NCBI RefSeq assembly: GCF_014127105.1
Contig: NZ_CP059902.1
Location: forward strand, 1,397,001-1,461,000
DNA: 64,000 nucleotides
Reading direction: 5' to 3'
From: Devosia sp. MC521
GTDB taxonomy: Bacteria > Pseudomonadota > Alphaproteobacteria > Rhizobiales > Devosiaceae
Part shown: piece after piece, positions 26,345 through 35,373 of the stretch
Layout of the letters: every line of letters starts with the position of its first letter
Position numbering within the stretch: the first letter of the stretch is position 1
The notes under the pieces: generated by a model
What the model was told of the DNA's origin: nothing
Databases searched by the model: none
Seen by the model: the letters and a program-made list of their open reading frames with translations, nothing else
Program-made: the position numbers and the translations under genes

Positions 26345-27208
26345 TTAAACTGCCTTGCCTTCTTCACCTGCTAAAGTGCGAACGAGCTGGATCGCCACGC
26401 GGCCCGAGCGAGCGCCACGTGTTGCGGCCCATTCAATGGCGCGTGCACGCAAGGCTTCCGTCCCGATGCTGAGCCCATAGTAGTCGGCATAGCCGGAAAC
26501 CATGGCGAGATAATTGTCCTGGTCAGAATTGTGGAACCCGAGCCACAAACCGAAACGATCCGACAGAGAGACTTTTTCTTCGACTGCTTCGTTTGGATTG
26601 ATCGCGCTCGATCGTTCATTTTCGATCATGTCGCGCGGCATGAGATGGCGTCGATTTGAGGTCGCGTAGAAGAGGACGTTTTCTGGCCGCCCTTCAAGAC
26701 CGCCATCAAGAATGGTCTTGAGCGATTTGTAGCTGGTCTCGCCCTTGTCGAAACTCAGGTCGTCGCAGAAGACGATGAAGCGAGCGGGTTCATTAGCGAT
26801 AAGGCGCATGAGTTGGGGGAGGGTCTCTAGGTCTTCTCGCGCGATCTCGATCAGGATCAATCGATCGAAACCACTCCGAGATTCGATGTCTGCGTGAATC
26901 GACTTCACCAAAGAGCTCTTGCCCATGCCACGCGCGCCCCACAGCAGGGCATTGTTTGCACCGTGTCCACGCGCGAATTGCTCGGTATTGCGCAGCAGAA
27001 TGTCACGGACTGTGTCGATGCCTCGTAGCATCTCGAGGGGCACTCGGCTGACCTTTGGAACAGCGAGTAGAGTGCCTATCTCGCCCTGCCAATGGTAAGC
27101 GTTTTCAGGGCCCAACGCCGGGTTCGGCGTGATGTTGTCGCTATTTGGTAGTTTCTGAGCAATGGCCTCAAGTGCCGCCGCAATTCTGCTCAGATAATCT
27201 TCTGTCAT
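26345..27208 (-). CDS. DUF815 family ATP-binding protein
   Basis: A 287-residue AAA-type P-loop protein of unknown biological role. Walker A is GARGMGKSS, Walker B the hydrophobic strand FIVFCDDLSF, and a sensor-like YATSNRRHL follows. The C-terminal region has the family DRFGLWLGFHN block. The ATG at 27206-27208 is chosen; an ORF extension upstream has no family similarity. It lies opposite to nlpD and yajC, a conserved place in this order, facing the export genes yajC-secDF. Confidence 0.9.
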   Translation of the reverse strand: MTEDYLSRIAAALEAIAQKLPNSDNITPNPALGPENAYHWQGEIGTLLAVPKVSRVPLEMLRGIDTVRDILLRNTEQFARGHGANNALLWGARGMGKSSLVKSIHADIESRSGFDRLILIEIAREDLETLPQLMRLIANEPARFIVFCDDLSFDKGETSYKSLKTILDGGLEGRPENVLFYATSNRRHLMPRDMIENERSSAINPNEAVEEKVSLSDRFGLWLGFHNSDQDNYLAMVSGYADYYGLSIGTEALRARAIEWAATRGARSGRVAIQLVRTLAGEEGKAV

Positions 27209-27409
27209 CACGAGTCCCGTCCTTGTGTCAGCCCCAATGTTGGGAGCCCTTGATTGGGCTTTGCAATCAGCCAACCCCAATTGTATAGTCCGGCCGATTT
27301 TGGCCTGGGCGCAAGTGCGGTTAAGCCCGATAGCGTCCACAGCGCATTCGATCAGCGCATTGCCACCCAATCCTGAGCGTCACAAGAAAAATTAAATGGA
27401 GTTTGCTTG

Positions 27410-27757
27410 ATGTTTGTAACCCCTGCCTTTGCACAGGACGGCGGCGTGGCACCAGGAGGCATGGCTGACATTCTCATCCAGCTTATGCCGATTGCTCTGC
27501 TCGTTGTAATCTTCTGGTTGCTGATCTTCCGTCCGCAGCAGAAGCGCCTGAAGGCACAGCAGGCCATGCTTTCTGCGATCCGTCGTGGCGACACCGTTGT
27601 GACCACTGGTGGTCTGGTCGGTAAGGTTTCCAAGGCTGTCGACGGTGAAGACCTTGAAGTCGAAATCGCGCAGGGCGTGAAGGTCAAGGTTGTTCGTGGC
27701 ATGATCGCAGACGTTCGTTCGAAGTCTGAACCGGTCAACGACAACAAGCCGGCTTAA
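27410..27757 (+). CDS. yajC: Preprotein translocase subunit YajC
   Basis: A 115-residue single-pass inner-membrane protein of the Sec accessory complex. The membrane helix lies near residues 17-35 (LMPIALLVVIFWLLIF), followed directly by RPQQKRLK and the beta-rich GDTVVTTGGLVGKV domain. ATG 27410 has GGAG 8 nt upstream; a TTG at 27407 is the alternative. It precedes secDF by 59 bp, and both probably form an operon. Confidence 0.95.
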   Translation: MFVTPAFAQDGGVAPGGMADILIQLMPIALLVVIFWLLIFRPQQKRLKAQQAMLSAIRRGDTVVTTGGLVGKVSKAVDGEDLEVEIAQGVKVKVVRGMIADVRSKSEPVNDNKPA

Positions 27758-27816
27758 TCTAGCCGTATCAGCCGGGGCCATCAGGCTCCGGCTTTATCCT
27801 TCTCAGGACGTTATTT

Positions 27817-30378
27817 ATGAATCACTCGCCGTTCCGCGTATTCATTATCCTGTTCGTGGCAATCGCTGGCATTCTCATGGCAGCTCCAAACTTCTTGCCC
27901 AAGAATGTGCAGGATGCTTTGCCCGACTGGCTCCCAAAACCCGGTCTTGTCCTTGGTTTGGACTTGCAAGGTGGTTCGCACCTTCTGCTTGAGGTCGACC
28001 GAAAAGGGATCGTGGATCAGCGCTTGAGTGATGTTCGCCGCGATGCGCGTAACGTCCTCGCGAACCAGAATGGTATCGGCAACCTCATCACAACGGATGC
28101 TGATCGCAATGCGATCTTCATCGAATTGACCGATCCGACCCAGAAGGCGCAGGCCGAAACCGCAATTCGCGGGCTTCAGAATACGCTAAGCAACGCTCTC
28201 ATTGGTGGTGTTGGTGTTGATGAAATGGCCTTTGGCGAAACGCCAGACGGTCGCTTGTCGATTACTCTGACCCCAGATGGCATCACCCAGCGCATGAGCT
28301 CGCTGGTTGCTCAGTCCATGGAAGTTATCCGCAGCCGTATCGACGAAATCGGTACCACGGAACCCACCATTCAGCGCCAGGGTGATACCCGCGTTATGGT
28401 GCAGGTGCCTGGCTTCGGCGACTCGACCCGCCTCAAGAACCTCATTTCACAAACCGCGCGCTTGACCTTCCACATGGTCTATCCGGGCCTGTCTGCCGAT
28501 CAGGCCGAAGTGCAGGGCTTGCCTGCTGGCACCATGATCCTGCCAAGCCAGGACGGTGGTCGTGAGCTGCTTTATGAAGACGTCGCTCTGGGCGGTGAAT
28601 CGCTCGTTGATGCGCAGCCGTCTTATGACCAGCAGCGCGGCATTCCTGTTGTTTCGTTCAAGTTCGACACCCGCGGCGCGATTTCGTTCGGCGAAATCAC
28701 CAGCAAGGCAGTCGGTCAGCGCTTCGCTATTGTTCTCGACAATCAGGTCATCACGGCTCCGGTTATCCAGCAGCCGATCACCGGTGGTCAGGGCCAGATC
28801 TCGGGCACCTTCACCACTGCAACTGCTAACGATCTCGCAGTTCTGCTGCGCGCGGGCGCTTTGCCTGCAAGCTTGAACGTCATCGAAGAACGTACTGTTG
28901 ACGCGAGCCTTGGTGCTGACTCAATTCAGGCTGGCTTCACCGCTGGTTTGGTCGCGGCAGTGCTTGTTCTCGCCTTTATGGTCATCGCCTACGGCATCTG
29001 GGGCGTGTTTGCGAACGTCTCCCTGATCCTCAACATCATTCTGATCTTTGCCGCGCTCTCGACCCTCGGCGCTACGCTGACGCTGCCCGGTATTGCCGGT
29101 ATCGTCCTGACCATCGGCATGGCCGTCGACGCGAACGTTCTGATCTATGAACGCATGCGTGAAGAACAGCGTGCCGGTAAGACACCAATTCAGGCGATCA
29201 ACGCGGGTTTCTCGCGCGCTTGGGGTACGATTATCGACTCGCACCTGACCCAGCTCGTTGCGGCTGTGGTGCTTTACTTCATGGGTTCCGGTCCGATCCA
29301 AGGCTTTGCGGTCACGCTTGGTCTCGGCATTATTACTTCGCTCTTCACCTCCTACACCGTGACCTCCTATCAGGTTGGTCTGTGGTTCAAGCTGCGTCGC
29401 CCTAAGACGCTCAAGATCCAGCACTTCCGCTTCATTCCGGACGGCACGACCATTCCGTTCATGAAGATATCGAAGTATGTGATTGCCTTCTCGATCATCA
29501 TGACCGGTGTTTCCATCGGCTCGGCTGTGTTCAAGGGCTTCAACCTCGGCATCGACTTTGTTGGTGGTACTGCGATTGAAATCCAGCACGTCGGAGGCCC
29601 AGCAGACGTGGGTCGCGTGCGTGAGTTGACCAGTGACTTGGGACTTGGCGAAATCCAGGTTCAGGGCTTTGGTACGCCGCAGGACGTTCTCGTTCGTGTG
29701 CAGGCGCAAGAAGGCGGCCAGTCCGCTGACCAGATCGCTGTTGCCAAGGTCACCGAAGTTCTGGCTGCTGAGAACTATGAGGTACGACGTACTGAGGCAG
29801 TGAGTGGTACGGTTTCAGGCGAATTGGCTTGGACCGGAACTATCGCGGTCATCATCGCGCTCGCCTGTATCTTGATCTACATCTGGTTCCGCTTCGAATG
29901 GCAATTCGCTATGGCGGCGGTGACCACCACCAGCCACGACTTGATCATGACGATCGGGCTCTTCTCGCTGACCGGATTGGAGTTCAATTTGAGCTCTATC
30001 GCGGCGGTGCTGACGCTAGTCGGTCTGTCGCTGAACGAAACTGTGGTGGTCTCGGATCGTATTCGTGAAAACCTCACGAAATACCGCAAGATGCCTCTGC
30101 CAGAGCTGATCGACCTGTCGATCAACCAGACCATCGTGCGTACCTCGCTCACCCAGTTCACACTTCTGCTGGCGCTGATTCCGCTGGTTCTCTTTGGCGG
30201 TGAATCGCTCCGCAGCTTTGTTATCGCGATGACATTCGGCTCTATCGTCGGCATGTACTCGTCGGTCATCGTTAACGGTCCAATTCTCATCAACTTCGGC
30301 TTGAAGCAGAAAACTGATGAGCAGCTGGCCGCAGAAGACGCTGAGAAGAAGCGCAATGCTGATGGTGCTGCCGTTTAA
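27817..30378 (+). CDS. secDF: Fused protein translocase SecDF
   Basis: An 853-residue fusion of SecD and SecF, the proton-driven Sec accessory factor that pulls preproteins into the periplasm. The SecD half (1-520) has LDLQGGSHLLLEV, the large periplasmic P1 domain and the IVLTIGMAVDANVLIYERMREE membrane motif. The SecF half (540-853) has GIDFVGGTAIEI and a LSLNETVVVSDRIREN motif. About 12 membrane segments in all. Fusion is seen in several alphaproteobacteria. A strong terminator follows. Confidence 0.96.
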   Translation: MNHSPFRVFIILFVAIAGILMAAPNFLPKNVQDALPDWLPKPGLVLGLDLQGGSHLLLEVDRKGIVDQRLSDVRRDARNVLANQNGIGNLITTDADRNAIFIELTDPTQKAQAETAIRGLQNTLSNALIGGVGVDEMAFGETPDGRLSITLTPDGITQRMSSLVAQSMEVIRSRIDEIGTTEPTIQRQGDTRVMVQVPGFGDSTRLKNLISQTARLTFHMVYPGLSADQAEVQGLPAGTMILPSQDGGRELLYEDVALGGESLVDAQPSYDQQRGIPVVSFKFDTRGAISFGEITSKAVGQRFAIVLDNQVITAPVIQQPITGGQGQISGTFTTATANDLAVLLRAGALPASLNVIEERTVDASLGADSIQAGFTAGLVAAVLVLAFMVIAYGIWGVFANVSLILNIILIFAALSTLGATLTLPGIAGIVLTIGMAVDANVLIYERMREEQRAGKTPIQAINAGFSRAWGTIIDSHLTQLVAAVVLYFMGSGPIQGFAVTLGLGIITSLFTSYTVTSYQVGLWFKLRRPKTLKIQHFRFIPDGTTIPFMKISKYVIAFSIIMTGVSIGSAVFKGFNLGIDFVGGTAIEIQHVGGPADVGRVRELTSDLGLGEIQVQGFGTPQDVLVRVQAQEGGQSADQIAVAKVTEVLAAENYEVRRTEAVSGTVSGELAWTGTIAVIIALACILIYIWFRFEWQFAMAAVTTTSHDLIMTIGLFSLTGLEFNLSSIAAVLTLVGLSLNETVVVSDRIRENLTKYRKMPLPELIDLSINQTIVRTSLTQFTLLLALIPLVLFGGESLRSFVIAMTFGSIVGMYSSVIVNGPILINFGLKQKTDEQLAAEDAEKKRNADGAAV

Positions 30379-30412
30379 TCGGTGCACTGCTTTAAACATC
30401 TGAAAAGCTGTG

Positions 30413-30445
30413 ATAGCCCCGACCTATTGGCCGGGGCTATTTTTT
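30413..30445 (+). terminator. Intrinsic terminator of yajC-secDF
   Basis: ATAGCCCCG (30413-30421) pairs with CGGGGCTAT (30432-30440), followed by a run of T residues. Confidence 0.93.
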
Positions 30446-30478
30446 GCTCCATTTGGATCGGCGAACTGAAAGCACTCT

Positions 30479-30871
30479 ATGACCAGCTCATCGCCCACAG
30501 GTTTCTATCCCCAACGCGTTGGCATTGATGCCTATGGCAATGGTGGATTTCGCTTTGCCGATATGTCCCACAAAGGCTCGCTGCTGTGTTTGCCCAGTGG
30601 CATGTACGCATGGGAGATCGCTGAGGCGCAGGAGTTGACGTTAGAGTCTTTGCAGCCGGTCCTTGACCACGCCGACGAGATTGAGGTTCTTCTCATCGGA
30701 CTGGGTGAAAAGGTTGCCGCCATTGACCTTGCCATTCGGACTGCATTACGGGCGCGTGGCATTATCGTAGAAGCGACGCAGACTGGTGGGGCAGTGCGGA
30801 CCTATAATGTGTTGCTCGCCGAAGACCGTCAGGTTGCAGGCGCTTTCATTGCTGTCGAGAACGCCCGATGA
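30479..30871 (+). CDS. Mth938/NDUFAF3-like domain protein
   Basis: A 130-residue soluble protein of the Mth938/DUF498 family, which includes the human complex I assembly factor NDUFAF3. Seen: GIDAYGNGGFRF at the N-terminus, the central VLLIGLGEK with its following helix, and VEATQTGGAVRTYNVLLAEDR. The molecular function is not known. It overlaps the next gene by 4 bp (ATGA), and follows secDF, a neighbourhood known from other alphaproteobacteria. Confidence 0.85.
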   Translation: MTSSSPTGFYPQRVGIDAYGNGGFRFADMSHKGSLLCLPSGMYAWEIAEAQELTLESLQPVLDHADEIEVLLIGLGEKVAAIDLAIRTALRARGIIVEATQTGGAVRTYNVLLAEDRQVAGAFIAVENAR

Positions 30872-31713
30872 CTGCCACGTCCTTCGATCACGCGGCAGAC
30901 CTGCTCCGCACAGCCGACCCCGATCGCTACCTCTCCACACTCGTCCTGCCCGCAAAGGCTCGTCCCTATATCGCTGCGCTTTATGCGTTCAATGCCGATG
31001 TCGCGGGCATACGGGATCGCGTCTCTGGCCCGGCGCCGGGCGAAGTGCGGCTCCAATGGTGGAGCGACGCTCTCGCGGGCGAAGGGCATGGTGAAGTTCG
31101 GCAAAATCCCGTCGCCGATGCGCTTCTGCAGACAATTGAAAAGTTCAACCTTCCAACGGGCACCTTCCTCCGTCTGATTGGCGCGCGTCGGTTCGATCTT
31201 TACGACGATCCTATGCCGGATGTCAGGACTTTTGAGGGCTATGCCGGGGAGACCGCATCAACGCTGCTCCAGCTCTCGGCAATGGTGCTCAATGAGGGCA
31301 ACTCGGTCGAGACAGGGGACGCAGCTGGGCATTTGGGCGTCGCACAAGCTCTGATCGGTCACATGAGGGCTCTCGGATACGTTTCCGCACAAGGCCGGAT
31401 CATGCTGCCTTGGAGCCTTTTGCAGGCCAATGGCGTACAAGAGACTGAGCTCTTCCGTGGGCAAAACTCTGAAGGCCTCCACGCTGCGCTCAGCCAGCTT
31501 GGCGAGATCGCGTCAGAACATTTGGTCAAGGCACGAGACGCTATTGCGCTTCTGCCCGCGTCGCTTCGCCCTGCGTTCGCAATCGTGACTCTCCTCGAGA
31601 AGCAATTGGCGCAAGTGATTGAAAATACAAATGCCTTTGCAGTGGCCAGTGATAGCGCAGCGTGGCAGAAGATCGCCAAACTGACCTATTGGTCGTTGCG
31701 CAACCGCTCGTAA
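30868..31713 (+). CDS. Squalene/phytoene synthase family protein, NDUFAF6-like
   Basis: A 281-residue all-helical protein of the squalene/phytoene synthase fold. True synthases carry two Asp-rich motifs that bind prenyl diphosphate. Here the first is reduced to Asp-Val-Ala-Gly-Ile-Arg-Asp and the second region reads GHLGVAQALIGHMRAL without DxxxD. The protein therefore resembles the NDUFAF6 branch, a complex I assembly factor, more than a carotenoid enzyme, and no carotenoid genes are near. Its last 28 bp overlap the convergent thioesterase gene. Confidence 0.8.
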   Translation: MTATSFDHAADLLRTADPDRYLSTLVLPAKARPYIAALYAFNADVAGIRDRVSGPAPGEVRLQWWSDALAGEGHGEVRQNPVADALLQTIEKFNLPTGTFLRLIGARRFDLYDDPMPDVRTFEGYAGETASTLLQLSAMVLNEGNSVETGDAAGHLGVAQALIGHMRALGYVSAQGRIMLPWSLLQANGVQETELFRGQNSEGLHAALSQLGEIASEHLVKARDAIALLPASLRPAFAIVTLLEKQLAQVIENTNAFAVASDSAAWQKIAKLTYWSLRNRS

Positions 31714-32147
31714 GTCGTCGCGACGAATTCTCCAACAAAGCGGGCCGCGAGCGCGTCACCGCTGAACAGCTGCGCACTGACTGTTATCCGGCCGCGGCCA
31801 CGCTTGGAGAGCATCGTAGCGGTGCGCACCCACGGGCCATCGTCGATGGCGCTATGCGCCGATATGGCTTCACGCGCAGGCGCGATGTACTCCATTTGCG
31901 ATGTATGGATGACGAGCTCTGCCTCAAACTGATAGCGCTCTAAGCGCAAATGCACAGCGCTCCATGCGGCGAGGAGACAGAGGGTCGATCCGCTGCCGCC
32001 AAACAATGTGCCATGCATATTGATATTGGGCAGCAGCGGGGCCTTTAAAACGAGATTTGAAGCGCTGGCACGCACTGCACTCACCTCCATGGCCCGCGAC
32101 AGCGGGATCGTGGTGTGCAGATATTGCGTCAGCGCCTCGGGCGTCAT
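31686..32147 (-). CDS. YiiD C-terminal-type thioesterase domain protein
   Basis: A 153-residue single hot-dog-fold protein. The long helix region [23 protein letters not shown] matches the YiiD_C/PaaI-like thioesterase motif; the final strands ([12 protein letters not shown] ... FVGEFVAT) fit the fold. A CoA-linked substrate is likely but unknown. It overlaps the upstream trmFO stop by 4 bp and the convergent phytoene-synthase-like gene by 28 bp. Confidence 0.78.
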   Translation of the reverse strand: MTPEALTQYLHTTIPLSRAMEVSAVRASASNLVLKAPLLPNINMHGTLFGGSGSTLCLLAAWSAVHLRLERYQFEAELVIHTSQMEYIAPAREAISAHSAIDDGPWVRTATMLSKRGRGRITVSAQLFSGDALAARFVGEFVATTYERLRNDQ

Positions 32148-33526
32148 GCCCAGGACTTGAGGTCTTCAAGCGCGCGGCTGGTGATCGCGCGACGCTTGGC
32201 GATGGTTTTGTCTGGACCGCGCCAGCGGGTCACGCCCTCTGGCTTGGTGATGGTGACTTCAGGAAACAGACCAAAATTGACGTTCATCGGCTGGAAGCTC
32301 CGAGCGCCTGAATAGCTTTCTGCTTCAAGGTGGCCCCCGGTGATGTGGCCAATAAGAGCGCCGAGAGCTGTCGTGGCTGGCGGTAGGCCCATCGTGCCAC
32401 CAAGAGCTTCGGCAGCGGTGAGACGTCCAGTGATCAGGCCGCAAGCGGCGCTTTCCACATAACCTTCAACGCCGGTGACCTGACCAGCGAAACGAATGCG
32501 CGGATCGTTCTTGAGCTTGAGATCGCCTTGCAGAACCTTCGGGGAGTTGATGAAGGTGTTGCGGTGCAGACCGCCCAGGCGTGCGAACTGTGCGTTCTCG
32601 AGGCCTGGGATCATGCGGAAGATTTCCGCCTGAATGCCATAACGCATCTTGGTCTGGAAGCCGACCATGTTCCACAGCGAGCCCAGCGCATTGTCCTGAC
32701 GCAACTGGACGATGGCATATGGCTTAACGGTTGGGTTGCGCGGGTTGGTCAGGCCAACAGGCTTCATTGGACCATGGCGCAGGGTTTCAACGCCACGTTC
32801 TGCCATCACTTCAATCGGCAGGCAGCCGTCGAAATAGGGGACCTTTTCCCAATCCTTGAATTCGTGCAGCGGCGCTGTCTTCAGCGCTTCCACGAAGGCA
32901 AAATACTGATCCTTATCCATCGGCAGGTTCAGGTAATCAGCACCAGTTCCGCCTGGGCCGGCCTTGTCGTAACGCGACTGCTTCCACGCGATGTCGTGAT
33001 TGATGCTGTCGTAGTGCACGATCGGGGCGATCGCGTCAAAAAACGCGAGGGCGTCTTCGCCCGTCTTCTCGAGGATGGCTTCTGCCATCGCGGGCGAGGT
33101 GAGGGGCCCCGTCGCAATAATGACGTGCTCCCAGCTCGGGTCCGGCCAGCCGGCGACTTCTTCGCGCGCGATGGTGATGTTCGGATGGTTTTCGATCGCC
33201 CGGGTGACTTCCGCGGAGAAGGCGTGGCGGTCAACGGCGAGAGCGCCGCCTGCCGGGAGCTTGTGCAGGTCCGCAGCGCGCATGATCAGCGAGTTGCAGC
33301 GGCGCATCTCTTCATGCAGCAGGCCAACAGCGTTCTGCTCATGATCGTCCGAGCGGAAGCTGTTCGAGCACACGAGCTCGGCGAAGCTATCTGTGCTGTG
33401 AGCGTCGGTTTCTTTGACGCCACGCATTTCGTGGAGAATGACGGTTACGCCAGCTTCAGCTGCCTGCCAGGCAGCTTCAGAACCAGCAAGGCCCCCGCCG
33501 ATGATGTGGATGGTTTTGTTTGACAT
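32144..33526 (-). CDS. trmFO: Methylenetetrahydrofolate--tRNA-(uracil-5-)-methyltransferase TrmFO
   Basis: A 460-residue FAD- and folate-dependent enzyme that makes ribothymidine-54 in tRNA. The FAD loop [15 protein letters not shown] is at residues 5-19. Family blocks [15 protein letters not shown] and a C-terminal [11 protein letters not shown] are clear, as is [10 protein letters not shown] near 370. ATG 33524-33526 is used; a longer in-frame start adds 12 unrelated residues. Its stop overlaps the thioesterase start. Confidence 0.95.
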   Translation of the reverse strand: MSNKTIHIIGGGLAGSEAAWQAAEAGVTVILHEMRGVKETDAHSTDSFAELVCSNSFRSDDHEQNAVGLLHEEMRRCNSLIMRAADLHKLPAGGALAVDRHAFSAEVTRAIENHPNITIAREEVAGWPDPSWEHVIIATGPLTSPAMAEAILEKTGEDALAFFDAIAPIVHYDSINHDIAWKQSRYDKAGPGGTGADYLNLPMDKDQYFAFVEALKTAPLHEFKDWEKVPYFDGCLPIEVMAERGVETLRHGPMKPVGLTNPRNPTVKPYAIVQLRQDNALGSLWNMVGFQTKMRYGIQAEIFRMIPGLENAQFARLGGLHRNTFINSPKVLQGDLKLKNDPRIRFAGQVTGVEGYVESAACGLITGRLTAAEALGGTMGLPPATTALGALIGHITGGHLEAESYSGARSFQPMNVNFGLFPEVTITKPEGVTRWRGPDKTIAKRRAITSRALEDLKSWA

Positions 33527-33706
33527 GATGAGCCAAATACCAAGCCCGTCATGCCGCTGCAACTCGCCTTATAGCGAGCGCCCCTCATGAGGGCCTTCTT
33601 TGCGTTCTTCGATGATCTTTTGCGAGAAGACTTGGAGGTCATCGCGGGGCGGACGGGCGTTTGCGTCCTAACCGGAGACCGCGGACGCGGATAGAAAATA
33701 AGATCC

Positions 33707-33745
33707 AAATAGAAAACGCCCGCATCTCAGAGAGAGGCGGGCGTT
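33707..33745 (-). terminator. Intrinsic terminator of the DUF1127 gene
   Basis: On the minus strand AACGCCCGC pairs with GCGGGCGTT (9-bp stem, 33737-33745 and 33715-33723), followed by TTTTCTATTT. It lies 28 bp after the DUF1127 stop. Confidence 0.85.
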
Positions 33746-33772
33746 CGGTTTGGGTCTACGTATGCTGCAGGC

Positions 33773-33922
33773 TTAGAGCGTGTTTGCATGATCGCGAGCT
33801 ACGCGAGTGATATCGGTACGCGAAATGCCAAGGTCGTTGAGCTGACGGTTGTCGAGCGAAGCGAGTTCACGAACGGTCTGCTGATAAGCGGCCCACTTCT
33901 TAAAGGTCTTACGGATGTCCAT
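33773..33922 (-). CDS. DUF1127 domain-containing small protein
   Basis: A 49-residue protein starting MDIRKTFKKWAAYQQTVREL and then reading LASLDNRQLNDLGISRTDI, the arginine-rich DUF1127 signature. AGGAGA lies 7 nt before the ATG and an intrinsic terminator follows, so it forms its own transcription unit. DUF1127 mini-proteins in Agrobacterium and Rhodobacter affect RNA and phosphate or sRNA metabolism; the role here is open. Confidence 0.9.
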   Translation of the reverse strand: MDIRKTFKKWAAYQQTVRELASLDNRQLNDLGISRTDITRVARDHANTL

Positions 33923-34476
33923 CGGATGTCTCCTGTTGTTTACGTGATCATATTTAGTGCGTGGCGTAAAAATGAGCAGTCTGGATTTACTCAGATTAGC
34001 TATGCACTTTTTGCAAGGCGGCGCGTGACGGAGGCGAGGCTCAAAATCCAGAATGACTGTGCGGCCGCAGCTTTAGCGATCGAACAGCGATTTCGTCATT
34101 TGCATGAAGTCGGGTGGGCAAATGCCGATTATGCCAGGTTCGCGACTGATGCGAACAATGCTAGGAAGTTGACTAGGCTTAGGTTCTAGTGCGCGAACCG
34201 AGCGCCAGATTGTGCGGACGAACATGGGGGTACTCCCAAGGTTTCGTGAACTCGTCGTTCCAATACATAAGCGATCCTGTGAACCTTGCTCAGGGGCGTG
34301 TGGTCAGATGACGCATGCGCTGCATGCATGGCATTTTCATCATCTTGTCACGAACACAAAATCCTCTCCGGAAATCTCCCTGTTGCGATGTAAAACCTTT
34401 TTATTAACCATAATTCCGCTTGCCCCTAGGGAGGCGAACACAGACACTCCGGCCGAGTTCAGCGAGGTGATATCCA
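33923..34476. other. Intergenic region between DUF1127 and mipZ
   Basis: About 550 bp. It holds the DUF1127 promoter region, one possible 50-residue minus-strand gene (34073-34225), and the leader of mipZ with TTAACCAT at 34404-34411, a match to the CtrA half-site. GCATGC-rich sequence lies near 34313-34330. Nothing else with coding or RNA-gene support was seen. Confidence 0.5.
34073..34225 (-). CDS. Possible 50-residue basic small protein
   Basis: ATG at 34223-34225 with GGGAG 7 nt upstream, ending in TAA at 34073-34075. It begins MFVRTIWRSVRALEPKP and is basic with an Ile/Pro-rich middle. It is similar in size to the nearby DUF1127 protein but lacks its signature. No family recognised; it may be a chance reading frame. 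Confidence 0.3.
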   Translation of the reverse strand: MFVRTIWRSVRALEPKPSQLPSIVRISREPGIIGICPPDFMQMTKSLFDR

Positions 34477-35373
34477 GTGCGGCAAGGCGCCCATGTCATT
34501 GTTGTCGGTAATGAGAAGGGTGGTTCGGGCAAGTCGACCACAGCTTTTCATATCGCCATACTGCTTCTGCATCAGGGATTTAAGGTTGCGACGCTCGACG
34601 TCGACAGCCGACAGCAGACCTTTACGCACTATGTCCGTAACCGCCGTGAAGGGGCGCGCTTGAACGAGCAAGTCATTCCGCACCCCACTCACTATCACCT
34701 GCCTTTGTCCCGGGGCGATTCTCTGCGTGAAAATCATCGGATCGAATTCGATCTCTTCACTCAGGCGATTGGTGAGGTCGAAGACACGGCAGATTTCATT
34801 ATTATTGATACGCCAGGCTTCGACACCAACCTGACGCGGCTCGCCCATTCATTGGCCGACACTTTGGTGTCTCCGGTCAATGATAGCCTTATCGACCTGG
34901 CTGTTATGGCACAGGTTGACCCTGTGACTGGGGAACCGCGTGAGCTCAGCCACTATGCAAGATTGGTTCAGCGCGCGCGCTCTGAACGTCTGGCGATTGA
35001 CGGGCGCAACATTGATTGGGTGCTCGTTCGAAATCGCATCTCGATGCTCTCCTCGCGCAATATGCGTCAGGTGCAGACAATGCTGGACCGCATTGCCGAG
35101 CGTCTGGGCTGCCGCGTTGCCGATGGCATTGCCGAGCGTGTGATCTTCCGCTCGCTCTTTGCCAGAGGCATGACAGTTTTTGATCCGCTGAGCGAAGAGT
35201 TGTTGGGCGGCATGCCATCTGCTTCACATACGAGTGCTCGGCAGGAATACCGAACGCTCGTCAATGCTTTGAACCTGCCGCTGTCACAGCGCGCGGTACA
35301 ACGGATGGAATTGTTGGCAGCCGAGGCTCCAGAGACGATCCGATTTGAAGAAACCGTGCGAGACGACGCTTAG
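34477..35373 (+). CDS. mipZ: MipZ-type ParA family division-plane ATPase
   Basis: A 298-residue P-loop ATPase. In Caulobacter MipZ forms a polar gradient with ParB and inhibits FtsZ. The deviant Walker A GNEKGGSGKSTT is at residues 11-22, FIIIDTPGFDTNLTR is the Walker B/switch region, and MAQVDPVTGEPRELSHYA a MipZ-type insert. The GTG start at 34477 has GAGGTGA 6 nt upstream. It is not next to parB, so it is not a plasmid ParA. It shares its stop region (TTAG) with the convergent hxlR gene. Confidence 0.9.
   Translation: MRQGAHVIVVGNEKGGSGKSTTAFHIAILLLHQGFKVATLDVDSRQQTFTHYVRNRREGARLNEQVIPHPTHYHLPLSRGDSLRENHRIEFDLFTQAIGEVEDTADFIIIDTPGFDTNLTRLAHSLADTLVSPVNDSLIDLAVMAQVDPVTGEPRELSHYARLVQRARSERLAIDGRNIDWVLVRNRISMLSSRNMRQVQTMLDRIAERLGCRVADGIAERVIFRSLFARGMTVFDPLSEELLGGMPSASHTSARQEYRTLVNALNLPLSQRAVQRMELLAAEAPETIRFEETVRDDA

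Noticed and set aside
32528-33523. 331-codon open frame on the plus strand
   Set aside because: Antisense to trmFO.
33582-33593. 12-bp palindrome CCCTCATGAGGG upstream of trmFO
   Set aside because: Isolated perfect palindrome without a second copy or link to a known operator; too little to call.
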